Counted from the stretch's first letter, positions 44,647 to 53,930 are shown. The stretch: DNA of 64,000 nucleotides from Nocardiopsis_C rhodophaea (GCF_039530945.1 NZ_BAAAPC010000013.1:128466-192465), one strand, 5' to 3'. A program made the numbers and translations. The notes: generated by a model not told the origin, from the letters alone.

Positions 44647-45252
44647 ATGTCCTTCGGCCGTGAGATGCATCTTCGCTATCTCAGGCGAACTAACGGTGAT
44701 GATCGTGGCGCACAGTTTGTTGAGCTGGCCACATTGACGATGCTGACGGCATCCATCATCGCCGCCGTCATGCAGATCAAGCCGCAGGACACCTTCAATG
44801 ACATCGTCCGTGACATGGTCTGCCGTGTCGAGGGCCCCAAGTGCGATGGCAAGACCTGGACCGAGCAAGACCGTCCTAAGAAGCCCGAGAAGTACGACTT
44901 CGGCCTGGGCATGGGCGGCCGTGGCGGCGACAATGAAAAGAACAAGGCCCTCGGCAAGAAGCTAGCGGACGAGCGTGGTTTCACCGGACGTCAATGGGAA
45001 TGCCTTGAGACACTATGGAACCACGAGAGCAATTGGAACCACAGGGCTATCAACCCGAGTTCTGAGGCGGCTGGAATCCCGCAACTCCTCCCCAGCGCAG
45101 GGCACGCCATTCCGCCTGGTTACTACGACGACCCGGCTGTTCAGATCAAGTGGGGTCTCGACTACATCGAGGGTCGGTATCAAACTCCCTGCCAGGCCTG
45201 GGCCCACTGGCAGAACCCGCCCAATGGAAGCGCATGGGGAAACTGGTACTGA
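44647..45252 (+). CDS. Prepilin-like N-terminus fused to a lytic-transglycosylase-like domain
   Basis: 201 residues, ATG start. Residues 15-45 are pilin-like: NGDDRGAQFVELATL (cleavage Gly21, Glu26) and a hydrophobic helix. Cys59 and Cys66 follow, in the same place as in the toxin proteins of this window. Residues 100-201 form a lysozyme-like domain of the aggregation-promoting-factor/SLT kind: GFTGRQWECLETLWNHESNW with catalytic Glu127 in HESNWN, then SEAAGIPQLLPSAG, and a final DYIEGRYQTPCQAWAHW. It should cleave glycan strands where the pilus crosses the wall, or act on neighbours. It is the last gene before the terminator at 45366. Confidence 0.85.
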   Translation: MSFGREMHLRYLRRTNGDDRGAQFVELATLTMLTASIIAAVMQIKPQDTFNDIVRDMVCRVEGPKCDGKTWTEQDRPKKPEKYDFGLGMGGRGGDNEKNKALGKKLADERGFTGRQWECLETLWNHESNWNHRAINPSSEAAGIPQLLPSAGHAIPPGYYDDPAVQIKWGLDYIEGRYQTPCQAWAHWQNPPNGSAWGNWY

Positions 45253-45365
45253 CTTCAGTTCCAACAATACAAAATCACGAAAAAGCTCCAACAAACGCCG
45301 TGAACAAGGTGTTCAGATCCCACCTAATCAAGAGTTCTTCCCCTCTTCAAGATCCTGCTGCATCG

Positions 45366-45415
45366 TGAGTGCGTAAGGGTGGACATCCATGAAAGTGCCC
45401 ACCCTTACGCACTCA
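45366..45415 (+). terminator. Terminator of the flp accessory operon
   Basis: A 17-bp perfect stem (45366-45382 with 45399-45415) around a 16-nt loop, followed by ATTTC. It ends the unit that starts at flp. Confidence 0.8.
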
Positions 45416-45492
45416 TTTCAGTTAGTAGAGGATCTAGGAATGCCCTTCTGCTGCTCACTGCCAATATGTAGGAGATAGCACCGATAGCTACG

Positions 45493-45756
45493 GTTGGACT
45501 TACGATTTATGCAATCCGTTTCCGAGAGCTACTGCAACACTGTATTCACCCTCTCTTCATCACCAACATACTTGCGATTTTAGTCGCAGTTTTCCTCGTG
45601 GCTCCCCCAAAGATCCTGAGTATTTTTCTTGGATGGCTCTCGATATCACGCCTAGAAAATGAGTCCATTCTCAACCCTCTCAGTAGAACGATGGTAAATC
45701 ACCAAACCCAATCCAGCTACCCCTCACTAGACCGTCTACCAGCCTATACAGACTAG
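45493..45756 (+). other. Hydrophobic open frame without a standard start
   Basis: 87 sense codons before TAG, just before the next gene. The encoded sequence has a strong membrane segment (FITNILAILVAVFLVA, then ILSIFLGWLSI) and looks protein-like, but no ATG, GTG or TTG begins it in frame after the previous stop. It may be a decayed small membrane protein or use a rare start. The remaining part of the gap 45416-45763 shows nothing else. Confidence 0.35.
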
Positions 45757-45763
45757 GATTCCC

Positions 45764-47035
45764 ATGTCTTTCCGTCGGTCATACTCGACGGCGCAGCTCC
45801 CCCATATGAATCGCGATCAAGGGTCGAGCTTCACTGAGTACGGTGCAGTTATACTCCTCGTCGCAGCCCTAATAGCAGTAGTGTTTACGGCAAGTATTCC
45901 GCAACAGATTGAAGGTCTATTTAGCTCCGGATTGTGCGAACTCGGACAACTCGGCAAGAAAGAGCCAGAAGATTGCACGGACATTGGGGCCCCACAGGTA
46001 GCCGATAGATCCGTCTCAGAGAAGCCGTCTCAGATACCCGGTGGCAAGGCAGGAAGGAATTTTCCCAACCGAGACGTCCCCCCCAGTGCTCGAGTACCAT
46101 CGGAAGACTCCATGTGGCCTCGGGTAGTTCCGACTTCCGGAAACAAGTCAGATGCCTCGGCCAAGAACAAGGATCGAAAGCCTGCTACTAGCGGAAACAT
46201 CCCAAAGGCAGAGAGTCCCGTCTATACGGAGCCTGGAGAATACCCACAAATGAACCAGGTTCAGCAGTCGAAAGATGATTACCTAAGCCTCGGACAGGGG
46301 AAGAACACGTTCTGTTTCCTGTGGGAGGAGATGTGCTGTCCCGTAAATGAAGATACCGGGCAGGATGCCTGTACAACGATCGAAGAAGTTCAGATGGCGA
46401 TCGACGGCTCGCGTGCTGCCTGCTATTTTCCCGAATGGATTACCGGTGTCCCCGAGGGCGAACAGTGGGCATACTGCCGGCCTCATGCAGCCGATTACTT
46501 TGAGCATTTCTTAAATAACAGCGGAAAAGACATGAATCTGGACATGGACACCTTCCTCAGTGATGTGCCGGAATTTCAGGAGGAGATAGATGATCATCAA
46601 CAGGAACTAATCGACCAGGCACTCAAAGACGCCAAAGGACGCGGAATCGACGGCCCAATTACGTATCCAGTCAGCACCGAAAAGAAGGCTTGGGGATACC
46701 CGCCAAATGACCCAAATGGAAAGGATTTCATCTACGAAAACCCCGACTGGAAGAACGCCATTGGAAGCTTTCATTATTGGCTAGAGGGAGAGATTACTGT
46801 GTACCCTCCAAAAGAGCCTGGAGAAAAACCTACATACTCGCTAGACGCCGAGGTTAACATGGAGAAATGGTATGATTGGGAGCGAGACACTCACACTCCA
46901 GTTTTCGACCCTTCTGAAATGAAGGGTAAGCTCATTGGATTCAGCCAATCTGACCTGGCTGCACTTCACCAGTACGGAATGGCTCAAGAGTTCTGGATCC
47001 GAGGAAACAAAAACCTCCCCACCGTGAAAGGGTAA
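45764..47035 (+). CDS. Prepilin-like protein with large unknown ectodomain
   Basis: 423 residues, ATG start. The N-terminus is NRDQGSSFTEYGAVILLVAA, with the cleavage Gly20, Glu25 and one hydrophobic helix. Cys58 and Cys71 follow in the position conserved across this window's prepilin-like proteins. A Ser/Pro/Lys linker (residues 75-165) leads to an ectodomain with several Cys (CFLWEEMCCPVNEDTGQDAC) and an acidic Tyr/Trp-rich C-terminal half. I recognise no enzyme. By analogy with the toxin genes it may be an effector or adhesin tip. The lipoprotein gene starts 6 bp later. Clearly lower G+C than the chromosome. Confidence 0.8.
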   Translation: MSFRRSYSTAQLPHMNRDQGSSFTEYGAVILLVAALIAVVFTASIPQQIEGLFSSGLCELGQLGKKEPEDCTDIGAPQVADRSVSEKPSQIPGGKAGRNFPNRDVPPSARVPSEDSMWPRVVPTSGNKSDASAKNKDRKPATSGNIPKAESPVYTEPGEYPQMNQVQQSKDDYLSLGQGKNTFCFLWEEMCCPVNEDTGQDACTTIEEVQMAIDGSRAACYFPEWITGVPEGEQWAYCRPHAADYFEHFLNNSGKDMNLDMDTFLSDVPEFQEEIDDHQQELIDQALKDAKGRGIDGPITYPVSTEKKAWGYPPNDPNGKDFIYENPDWKNAIGSFHYWLEGEITVYPPKEPGEKPTYSLDAEVNMEKWYDWERDTHTPVFDPSEMKGKLIGFSQSDLAALHQYGMAQEFWIRGNKNLPTVKG

Positions 47036-47041
47036 AGGGCA

Positions 47042-47581
47042 ATGAGGGTCTTCAAGGCCATATTTTCTATTGGAGCAACAGCGGTCCTGATTAGCGGATG
47101 CATTGGCGGAACGGGAAGCAATGGCGACTCTGATTCGACTCCAGAGCCATCCCCGTTCCCAACTGAGTCAGCTAAGCTACTGAGTGACTTTGAAGATCTA
47201 AGCGGATTGATCATACCCTCTAACGCCTCCGATCTAGAGATCGAGCCCAAGTACCTTGAGGGCGGACGCCCTCGCTACAAGCTTCGGTTTCTAACAACGC
47301 GAGGCGGCGCCGAAGTTATCTGCACTGGCGAGAATATTGGTGTCTATGACTCAGACGGCCCTCCCGACGAAGAACAGCACGATTTGTTCGACATCCGAGA
47401 GGCTGACGAAACTATTGCCGAAACCGTGGAGTGCCGAGGAAGCCATCCTACAAACGGCCGAGTGCAGCGCACGGTTGTCGTGCTTTTTCCTAAAGACGGA
47501 TTGAAGAAGAAAGACGGCGAGCCAGATGGGAAAGACAGCGCTATCGTCTATGCCTACAGTGTCATGTGGCCATCCAGGTAA
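47042..47581 (+). CDS. Lipoprotein of unknown function
   Basis: 179 residues, ATG start. Signal peptide with lipobox LISGC (Cys20), then a Ser/Pro/Asp-rich spacer and a compact beta-rich domain (YKLRFLTTRGGAEVICTGEN; TVECRG) with two Cys. The C-terminus is polar. Placed 6 bp after the prepilin-like gene, it may be its partner or an immunity-type lipoprotein protecting against that protein; this is inference from gene order. Confidence 0.8.
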   Translation: MRVFKAIFSIGATAVLISGCIGGTGSNGDSDSTPEPSPFPTESAKLLSDFEDLSGLIIPSNASDLEIEPKYLEGGRPRYKLRFLTTRGGAEVICTGENIGVYDSDGPPDEEQHDLFDIREADETIAETVECRGSHPTNGRVQRTVVVLFPKDGLKKKDGEPDGKDSAIVYAYSVMWPSR

Positions 47582-47725
47582 TACGACCAGAAACCAAAGT
47601 GATCACTACCCCGCAAGGCGAATCAAGGCGAGCTTGGACGATGAGGTTATTTAAGAGGACATAGAAACCAACAGATCAAATCATCCAGTCATACCGCAAC
47701 TCGCCAACTTCTATATGGAGAAGAT

Positions 47726-48100
47726 GTGATCAGTCAGCACCCAGCATCCATCAACTGGATCAGGGGGTTACTGGTAGTTCTGTGTCTATCTACTCTCGTC
47801 TATCCAATCAAATTCCTAACTTCCATGCCGTCAGCAGCAGCGTTCGTCTACATGAGCGCCTTCTTCGCCCTCCCAGCTCTAATCCCATTATTATTCGCAG
47901 GTCTTGCTGGACGCAGCGGACGGGTCATTTTTGGAGGAATATTCCTTACAGCGACCGGATTTCTCGTTTGGTGCCTGCTTAAAATCGGAATTCTCATGAC
48001 ATTGCATCAGCTGGACTTGGTTGCCCAGTTTCTGTCTTCGATCGCCCTATTGGCTATCATATTGCGCCCGAGCAGCCGCGACTTTTACTTGCGGGCGTAA
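47726..48100 (+). CDS. Small integral membrane protein
   Basis: 124 residues from GTG 47726 with GGAG upstream. Four hydrophobic helices (about residues 12-30, 38-60, 66-88 and 92-112) fill the protein. No family recognised. Last gene of the low-GC accessory block before the transposon-rich zone; 144 bp separate it from the lipoprotein gene. Confidence 0.7.
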   Translation: MISQHPASINWIRGLLVVLCLSTLVYPIKFLTSMPSAAAFVYMSAFFALPALIPLLFAGLAGRSGRVIFGGIFLTATGFLVWCLLKIGILMTLHQLDLVAQFLSSIALLAIILRPSSRDFYLRA

Positions 48101-48330
48101 CCTATCTCTATACCCGAGGAGATTCAGAAGTCGCGTGTGGGCGATGTTGGATCTGACTCCAGTCGCGCAGTGATCTTGCAGGGCATGGGAGTTCTCGCGC
48201 TTGGATTCCTGCCAGAGCTCGTTCGAGTTCCTGAGGTTTCGGGCTTGTAGCTGTTTCCGGCGCACCACCGAGAAGTGCCTCGGCTACGGAGCGAGCCCTG
48301 GACCATCTGCTGTGCGGCCTTGTCGCCCGG

Positions 48331-48573
48331 GCGCCTAACCGCACCTGGGTCGCGGACTTCACCCACGTGGTCATCTGGTCGGACACGGCCTACGTGGCAT
48401 TCGTTGTCGACACCTTCTCACGGGCCGTCGGCGGCTGGTCGGCCGTGGTCACCCAGCAGGCGTCGCTGGTGCTCTCGACGCTGGAGATGGCCCTGTGGTG
48501 GCGGGACCGCGCTGGCACACCCGTGGCGACAAGGCTACTGGTACACCACTCGGTTGCCGGCTCGCACGGCGAA
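48331..48573 (+). pseudogene. IS3-type transposase (integrase core) fragment
   Basis: Encodes only the first part of a DDE integrase core: APNRTWVADFTHVVIWSDTA and VDTFSRAVGGWSA, up to LVHHSVAGS. It then runs into the left end of the IS30-type element at 48574. The related fragment at 55849 continues further, showing that this copy is truncated. Confidence 0.75.
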
Positions 48574-50007
48574 TTCAACTGGTCGTCGCAACACCTCGAT
48601 CAAGGGGTGTGGAAATGGGACGACCCGCAGGCGGGGCAGCGACCGTAGCCGACAGACCGTCCATGCGCTCACCAGGACGGCCGACCGCCAACGCCCGTGA
48701 GGACCGTCGGCGATCCTGGGCCCGAATCGCCGACGGCCTGTCCAGCGAGGACGCCACAGCCGCATGCGGCGTGTCGACACCGGTCGGATCACGGTGGTTC
48801 CGCGAGGCTGGTGGAATGCCGCCCATGCCTTTGGCCACGCCATGCGGCCGGTACCTGTCGTTCGTCGAGCGCGAGGAGATCGCGCTCCTCAAAGCAGAGA
48901 ACCCGGGGGTGCCCGAGATTTCCTGCCGTGTGGGCCGCGACCCGTGGGCCACCTCACGCGAGCTGCCCCGCAACTCCGCCACCCGCGGCCGCCGCCTCGA
49001 GTACCGGGCCTCGGTCGCCCAGTGGCATGCCTAACGGCGCGCCCGCCGCCCCAAGTCCGCCAAGCTCGCGATCGACCAGCGGCTACACGGCTAAGTGCAC
49101 CACCGGCTCGCCAACACCGTCACCGATGCCGACGGACGGCCGATCCCCGGCCCCAACGTTCCCTGGAAGGGACGACGGCACGGACGCCGGGCCGACCGGC
49201 GATGGGGCACCGCCTTGGGCCCGGGGCAGATCAGCCGCCGGTTACAGGTCGGCTTCCCGGAGGATGACACCATACGGATCTCGCACGAAGCGATCTACCA
49301 GGCGCTGTACGTACAGGGGTGCGGTGCGCTGCGGCGCGAGCTCACCGCGTGTCTGCGCACCGGCCGGGCGCTGCGGGTGCCACGGGCCCGCACGCGCGGG
49401 TGCGGCAAGGATTTCGTCACCCCCGAAGTCCTGATCAGCGCCCCACCTGCCGAGGTCGCCCTTCCCGTGCCCGGGCACGGGAAGGGCGACCTCATCATCG
49501 TGTTGAAGGGATCGGCAATCGGCACGCTGGTTGAGCGCACCACCAGGTTCACGGCGTTGCTGCACCTGCCGCGGATGGAGCGCCACGGCCAGGCGGCACC
49601 GGTCAAGAACAGACTACTTCTGGCCGGACACGGGGCCGCAGCGGTCCGTGACGCGATCACGGCGCAGATCAGAGGCCTTCCTGAGCACCTGCTGCGGTCG
49701 TTGACCTGGGACCAGCGCAAGGAGATGGCCAAGCACGCCCAACCCCGCATCGACACCGGACTGGAGGTCTACTTCTGCGATCCCCACAGCCCACGGCAGC
49801 GCGGCACCAACGAGAACACGAACGAGTTGCTGCGCCAGTACTTTCCCAAGGGGAGCGACCTGACGCGGCACAGTGTCACCTATCTCCAGGCGATCGCGAC
49901 AACGCTCAATACCAGGCCTGAAGACACTCGACTGGAGGACACCGCGGAGGCCTTCAACGAGCATCTACAGTTGGTCCAACAAGTCGGTATTGCGACGACC
50001 CCTTGAA
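48574..50007. mobile_element. IS30-family insertion sequence
   Basis: About 1.43 kb bounded by imperfect 22-bp inverted repeats (48574-48595 and 49986-50007, three mismatches), both beginning TTCAA and containing GGTCGTCGCAA. The transposase fills the interior. No target duplication is evident. It interrupts an IS3 fragment on its left side. Confidence 0.7.
48615..50006 (+). pseudogene. IS30-family transposase with two in-frame stops
   Basis: A single frame covers the whole transposase, but TAA codons interrupt it at 49032-49034 and 49092-49094, each where Tyr (TAC/TAT) would be natural. Recognisable parts are the N-terminal GRYLSFVEREEIALLKAE helix-turn-helix region, ISHEAIYQALYVQG, GDLIIVLKGSAIGTLVER and RGTNENTNELLRQYFPKG. 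The family catalytic GHWEGDL reads GHGKGDL, so the first acidic residue region is altered too. The element is probably immobile. Confidence 0.85.
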
Positions 50008-50079
50008 CCTAAGCATCTACACCTCGTTCCTGCTCACCTCGCATCTCGCCGCCCAGGCAGAGTGGGGCCTCCTGTACCT

Positions 50080-50496
50080 CTACGGACGCGGGAACACCAT
50101 CGCTTCCTTCGCAGGCAGGGACAGCCACCAAGCGGTTACCGCCCCCAGCACGCCGCACAGAAACTTACTAGCGATGACAAATCCGGGCGCATCACCCGCA
50201 ACCTCAAGAATGGCCGCGTCCACCAAGGCGACAGCTGGCGGGGCAAGCACCACGACTGCACCCAGCTTAGAGCGCAGTCGATCACGACCCAGGGCCAACG
50301 CCGCAAGGAACACCATCACCAACATAAGCACGAACTGGGGCAGCGCGAACCAGACGAGACGTCCAAGTGTGCTCTCCAGTTGTTCCACAGTGGCTAGGGC
50401 TGGCACTCCTATGGCCAGAATCGTTGTTCCCACCAGCCACATGAGGAACGCGACGACCAGAGCGAACACAATCCTCATAGTAGTTCCTACCGCCAT
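50080..50496 (-). CDS. Four-helix membrane protein downstream of a prepilin-like gene
   Basis: 138 residues from ATG 50496, favoured by GGAAAGGGG upstream; a frame overlapping the preceding stop (TGATG) would add about 20 residues. Four hydrophobic helices (RIVFALVVAFLMWLVGTTIL, FALPQFVLMLVMVFLAALAL and two more). No family recognised. It sits directly after the large prepilin-like gene, so it may be its immunity or assembly partner. Confidence 0.7.
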   Translation of the reverse strand: MAVGTTMRIVFALVVAFLMWLVGTTILAIGVPALATVEQLESTLGRLVWFALPQFVLMLVMVFLAALALGRDRLRSKLGAVVVLAPPAVALVDAAILEVAGDAPGFVIASKFLCGVLGAVTAWWLSLPAKEAMVFPRP

Positions 50497-50555
50497 CGCA
50501 TGTCCCCTTTCCTTACCGCTCCCACTTCTCGGCTGACCCAGCTGGCGGCCGGACA

Positions 50556-52082
50556 TCACTCATCATCCTTTTTCGCCTCGGCTGAAACACAATCAGCGTA
50601 TTCAATGAACCGCCGCGCGCCGTTCTCGGGGCCATCGAGCATCAACGCGTCAGTCGTGTTCCGCTTCTCCATCGCCCAGCTCGCGCTCGCGCCGAACTGC
50701 AGCCCCATCTTGACCTTGGCGCTGAACTCCGCCTGATCTGTCTCGACGTCAGAGGCGTGCTGCCAGGAACGGCCCTTCTTGTAGAAGAGGTGCTCCCACT
50801 CCGGTGCGTCGGCGTCCGGCTTCGTGGCGATCTCGCCCCCGTAGTCCTTCTCGCCGAGCTGGTTGGCCATCGCGTTCGCCACGTAGGGCGGTGGGAGCAG
50901 CCCACGCTCCTTGAGCAGGGCCTCCCCGGCCGCCTGCTCCTCGGGGGTGTCGAAGTCGAGCTCCACCATCTGGGTGACGCTCTTCGTCTGCTTTCTGCCG
51001 GCCTTAACCCCACCGTTATTTGATTCCGTACCGGTCTTCTTGTCAGCTCCAATGTTGAACGATCCTTCAGCGTTGGTCATGTACCGGATGCTGGCCAGGG
51101 ACCCGTCCTCATTGCGCATGACACGGGTGCCGCCGCTCCAGCTCAGCTCACCGTCGGAGTGCGCGGCGAGCACAGTGGCGCCGAGGTTGCCGGTCGCGGT
51201 CCATCCGTACGTCTCCGACGTCTGGGTGTTCTTGGGGTCCATGTACCAGGTGGAGCGATCGTACTTGCCGCTGACCGTGACACTGCCCTGGACTCCTAAG
51301 TTCATGTCCCAAGAGTCGCCGCCCTTTTCCGCTGAGCTGATCCATGCCCCAACGCTGTTGTTGACGCTGCCCTTGATCTCGATGGTGCCGGTACGCACAG
51401 AGGGTTTCACAGTGATCTTAGGACGCTCATAGAGTCCCAGCCATTCGGCTATGTTTTTGCCCGTCTCACCCCTAGGGTTCATCATCCGCGACTGCTCTTC
51501 GGCGATCGCCGCATTGACCTCCTTCTCAAACTTCTTGAACTCCTCCTCATTGTCGAAGATGTAGGTCATGCCAGCGGAGAGGTTAGCGCTAGCGCTCCCG
51601 TCGAGGTTGACCTTCGTGTGCACGGCGTTCTTCTTCCCGAAATCCCAGCCCGTGCCTCCAGCGACACCCACCTCAGTCGAGGGTAGAAAGGTAATGATCA
51701 TCTTGCCGTTGGACAGGACCTCCTTGGCATAGCTGTACTCCTGGCCGAAGCTAAGGAGGCCAATACCGAGGGAGTAGCCGTAGGTCTCCTTGCTGCCCTC
51801 GCGAACACAGTAGGTCGGGGTGTAGTCATAGGTGGGCTCGTCATCGGCCTGCGGATCCGACTCCTCGCACCCGCCACCACCGAGCAGGACGCTGAGGCGG
51901 CACACTCCCTCGCGAAAGAGGTTGCCGACCCCGCCGGGCACGGCAACGAGCACGACGCCCGCGATGACGGCGAGGCACAGGACGACGGCCGCGTACTCGG
52001 TGAATGACGCGCCGCGATCAGCGCCGGTAGTGGGTCGGCGACCGAGCTCGGTTGAATCGGGAAGTCGTCTGGCCCCTAGCAT
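50556..52082 (-). CDS. Prepilin-like protein with large beta-rich ectodomain
   Basis: 508 residues, ATG start with GGGAG upstream. Residues 20-50 are ADRGASFTEYAAVVLCLAVI, with cleavage Gly24 and Glu29. Cys61 and Cys72 follow. The rest is a long beta-rich region with alternating Ser/Gly/Thr segments (SLGIGLLSFGQEYSYAKEV; GTIEIKGSVNNSVGAWISSA) and a C-terminal acidic helix. It resembles no toxin I know. Its upstream region carries a GGGCCCAA site and weaker copies, and it faces a remnant of a toxin gene across that region. Probably a pilus-associated surface effector or adhesin. Confidence 0.8.
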   Translation of the reverse strand: MLGARRLPDSTELGRRPTTGADRGASFTEYAAVVLCLAVIAGVVLVAVPGGVGNLFREGVCRLSVLLGGGGCEESDPQADDEPTYDYTPTYCVREGSKETYGYSLGIGLLSFGQEYSYAKEVLSNGKMIITFLPSTEVGVAGGTGWDFGKKNAVHTKVNLDGSASANLSAGMTYIFDNEEEFKKFEKEVNAAIAEEQSRMMNPRGETGKNIAEWLGLYERPKITVKPSVRTGTIEIKGSVNNSVGAWISSAEKGGDSWDMNLGVQGSVTVSGKYDRSTWYMDPKNTQTSETYGWTATGNLGATVLAAHSDGELSWSGGTRVMRNEDGSLASIRYMTNAEGSFNIGADKKTGTESNNGGVKAGRKQTKSVTQMVELDFDTPEEQAAGEALLKERGLLPPPYVANAMANQLGEKDYGGEIATKPDADAPEWEHLFYKKGRSWQHASDVETDQAEFSAKVKMGLQFGASASWAMEKRNTTDALMLDGPENGARRFIEYADCVSAEAKKDDE

Positions 52083-52177
52083 CGGACCGCTCCCACATCA
52101 TGGGGCGACCGGAGGGACCGGAATACTGTGAATGGGGGCATCGCGGGAGCGTACAAACGCCCGACCCGGGCACGACA

Positions 52178-52227
52178 GAGCCCACGTACCCAATTCGGGG
52201 CCCAAGAATCAGACACTTGAGACCCAA
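52178..52227. promoter_or_regulatory. GGGCCC-type site with weaker flanking copies
   Basis: GGGCCCAA at 52198-52205, with GAGCCCA at 52178-52184 and AGACCCAA at 52220-52227, about 20 and 22 bp away. It lies about 100 bp upstream of the prepilin-like gene ending at 52082 and between it and a divergent toxin remnant. The 310-bp gap holds no other gene. Confidence 0.5.
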
Positions 52228-52392
52228 GGCACCAGGATTGCTTCGATGTGGCTTGCCAAAGGGATTAGGCCGCTGGTTATCCAGCTCCACGAGCTCGGAT
52301 ACCAAGTGGCCCGCCACGAAGCTCAGGTCGCGCGATCTTTTACCAGGGGGAGTTGAGTATCACGCGTGGACAACGTCGATGAGGACAGCTGA

Positions 52393-52761
52393 ACCGATGG
52401 TACAGACGGTGCCGGCAGAAACGATGGTCCCAGCGATAGCGAACGTCCCCACGACTCTCACAGCGAGGGTGGAGACAAGCCTCGGGAGGACGAGAAAACC
52501 AAAGGCTATGACCTCAAGCTAGCGCGAGCGCGCCTCCAAGCCGATCAAAAGATGGTCGATGCTGAGCAGGAGCTCGCGGGCGCAGGGCCGGACGACACGT
52601 GGGACGAGCTGTTAGACCTCGTCGGCTACAACGATGCCAGAGACTGCCTGATAAAGGGCGACCTTATGGCCTGCCTCTGGACCGTCGTTGGTATCACCCC
52701 GTGGGGCAAGCAGCGCCCCGGAGTTCTCGCGATTCGTCCGGGTCACACGAGAAGACGCTGA
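52393..52761 (+). pseudogene. Remnant of a prepilin-type polymorphic toxin (linker and pre-toxin segment)
   Basis: An open frame after TGA 52390-52392 encodes an acidic linker and helix, then DLVGYNDARDCLIKGDLMAC and a VGITPWGK end. This segment also precedes the toxin parts of the genes at 57095, 60224 and 62153. The prepilin helix upstream is missing, and the frame leaves homology right after TPWGK, where transposase debris begins. It is what remains of a fourth toxin gene, divergent from the gene at 50556. Confidence 0.75.
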
Positions 52762-52864
52762 TCCGACCGGTTCGACCTGCGATAACCGAATCAGAACATG
52801 AGAAAACGGGCACGGAACCCGTGGATCATGGAGTTGTCAAGACAACACGATCCGCAAAGGTCTC

Positions 52865-53140
52865 ATGCCCGCTGTTCCATCGTCCCCCCGCCCGTGACGT
52901 TGCCTCAACCGATCCCACCGAACTGCTCTCCCCCACCGGTGATCTGATCGACCACCTGGCGACTATCAACGATCCCCGCGACGTGCGCGGACGCCGCTCC
53001 AGCCTCCCCGGCCCGCTCGCCCTGTGTGTGTGAGCCCTGACCAGCGCGGGCCACGACACCGCCTGCGCCGTCATCGAATGGGCCCACAACGCCGGAGAAC
53101 GCCGGTGCCAGCTACGTACTGGCGGTGCCCACGCCCCCTA
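52865..53140 (+). pseudogene. ISAs1-type transposase N-terminal fragment
   Basis: In shifting frames the sequence reads LLSPTGDLIDHLATINDPRD then VRGRRSSLPGPLALCV and, after a stop, TSAGHDTACAVIEWAHNAGE. This matches the start of ISAs1-family transposases. It has at least two frameshifts or stops and no downstream catalytic part. Confidence 0.65.
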
Positions 53141-53302
53141 ACAGGCGTGGAAGCGCCGCTCGTGCGAGCAGACAGCCAAAAGGGCCGCGAGTCGATGACC
53201 GGAGCGCAGTGCGACTGCCCGCCGTCGCGGAATTCAACCGCAGGGACCAAGCGTTCGCGCACCAGACGTAGGCGCCGGCCCGACGCAGCGTAAGCAGGCC
53301 CG

Positions 53303-53560
53303 ATGAGATCCCCTCCTACCTCGCCCACGCCGCCGGGGATGTCAGCGTGGGCGACCTGGTGCGCGTCGCCGCCCGGTGGGCGATACGAAGAGTGCTTCCA
53401 GGCGGCCAAGAGCGAATGCGGCCCGGACCACTACGAGGTACGCCGCTATGTCGGCTGGCACCGGCACATCACCCTCGCGATGCTCACGCACGCGCTCCTC
53501 GCACCGACGACCTCCCAGAAGCGCGAAAAGGGGGGGCTGTACCGGTGAGGAAGTCGAGGC
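53303..53560 (+). pseudogene. IS701-type transposase C-terminal fragment
   Basis: One frame gives EECFQAAKSECGPDHYEVRR then YVGWHRHITLAMLTHALLA, the C-terminal catalytic Glu region of IS701-like transposases. The part just upstream (GDLVRVAARWAI) is in another frame, so the gene is frameshifted as well as truncated. From 53561 to 53930 I see only a possible tail of the same gene (AIELTVAEARQLLA) and no other gene. Confidence 0.65.
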
Positions 53561-53930
53561 CATCGAGCTCACCGTGGCCGAAGCGCGGCAACTCCTGGCA
53601 GCTCGTGCTCCCCGCCCCCCGGGCCCACACGCACACGCTGGACTGGTCGCGTTGGCGCCGACGACGCCAGGCGGGACCCGCCGCTGCCCGATGCCGCCTA
53701 TATCAACCCGCCCCAGGACTAGCCGGCCGCACACACCCTCCCCGGCTGGGAGAACATACGAGCTGACCTGTCTCAAACGGTTTGACAGCTATCGCTATCG
53801 CCGTCGGGGGGCACTCTATCGCGGGGCGGGTGGGCAGGAGCCGCCCGTGACGGCATCTGCTCCCCCCATTCCCGCCGCTCGTTGTTTCCCCAGTTCAGGA
53901 ATCAAACTCCTGCTGGAGTACTAGGCGACC

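Noticed and set aside
48047..48386. Minus-strand frames before the IS3 fragment
   Set aside because: A weak resemblance to an IS3 OrfA helix, but no consistent frame or motif; treated as debris.
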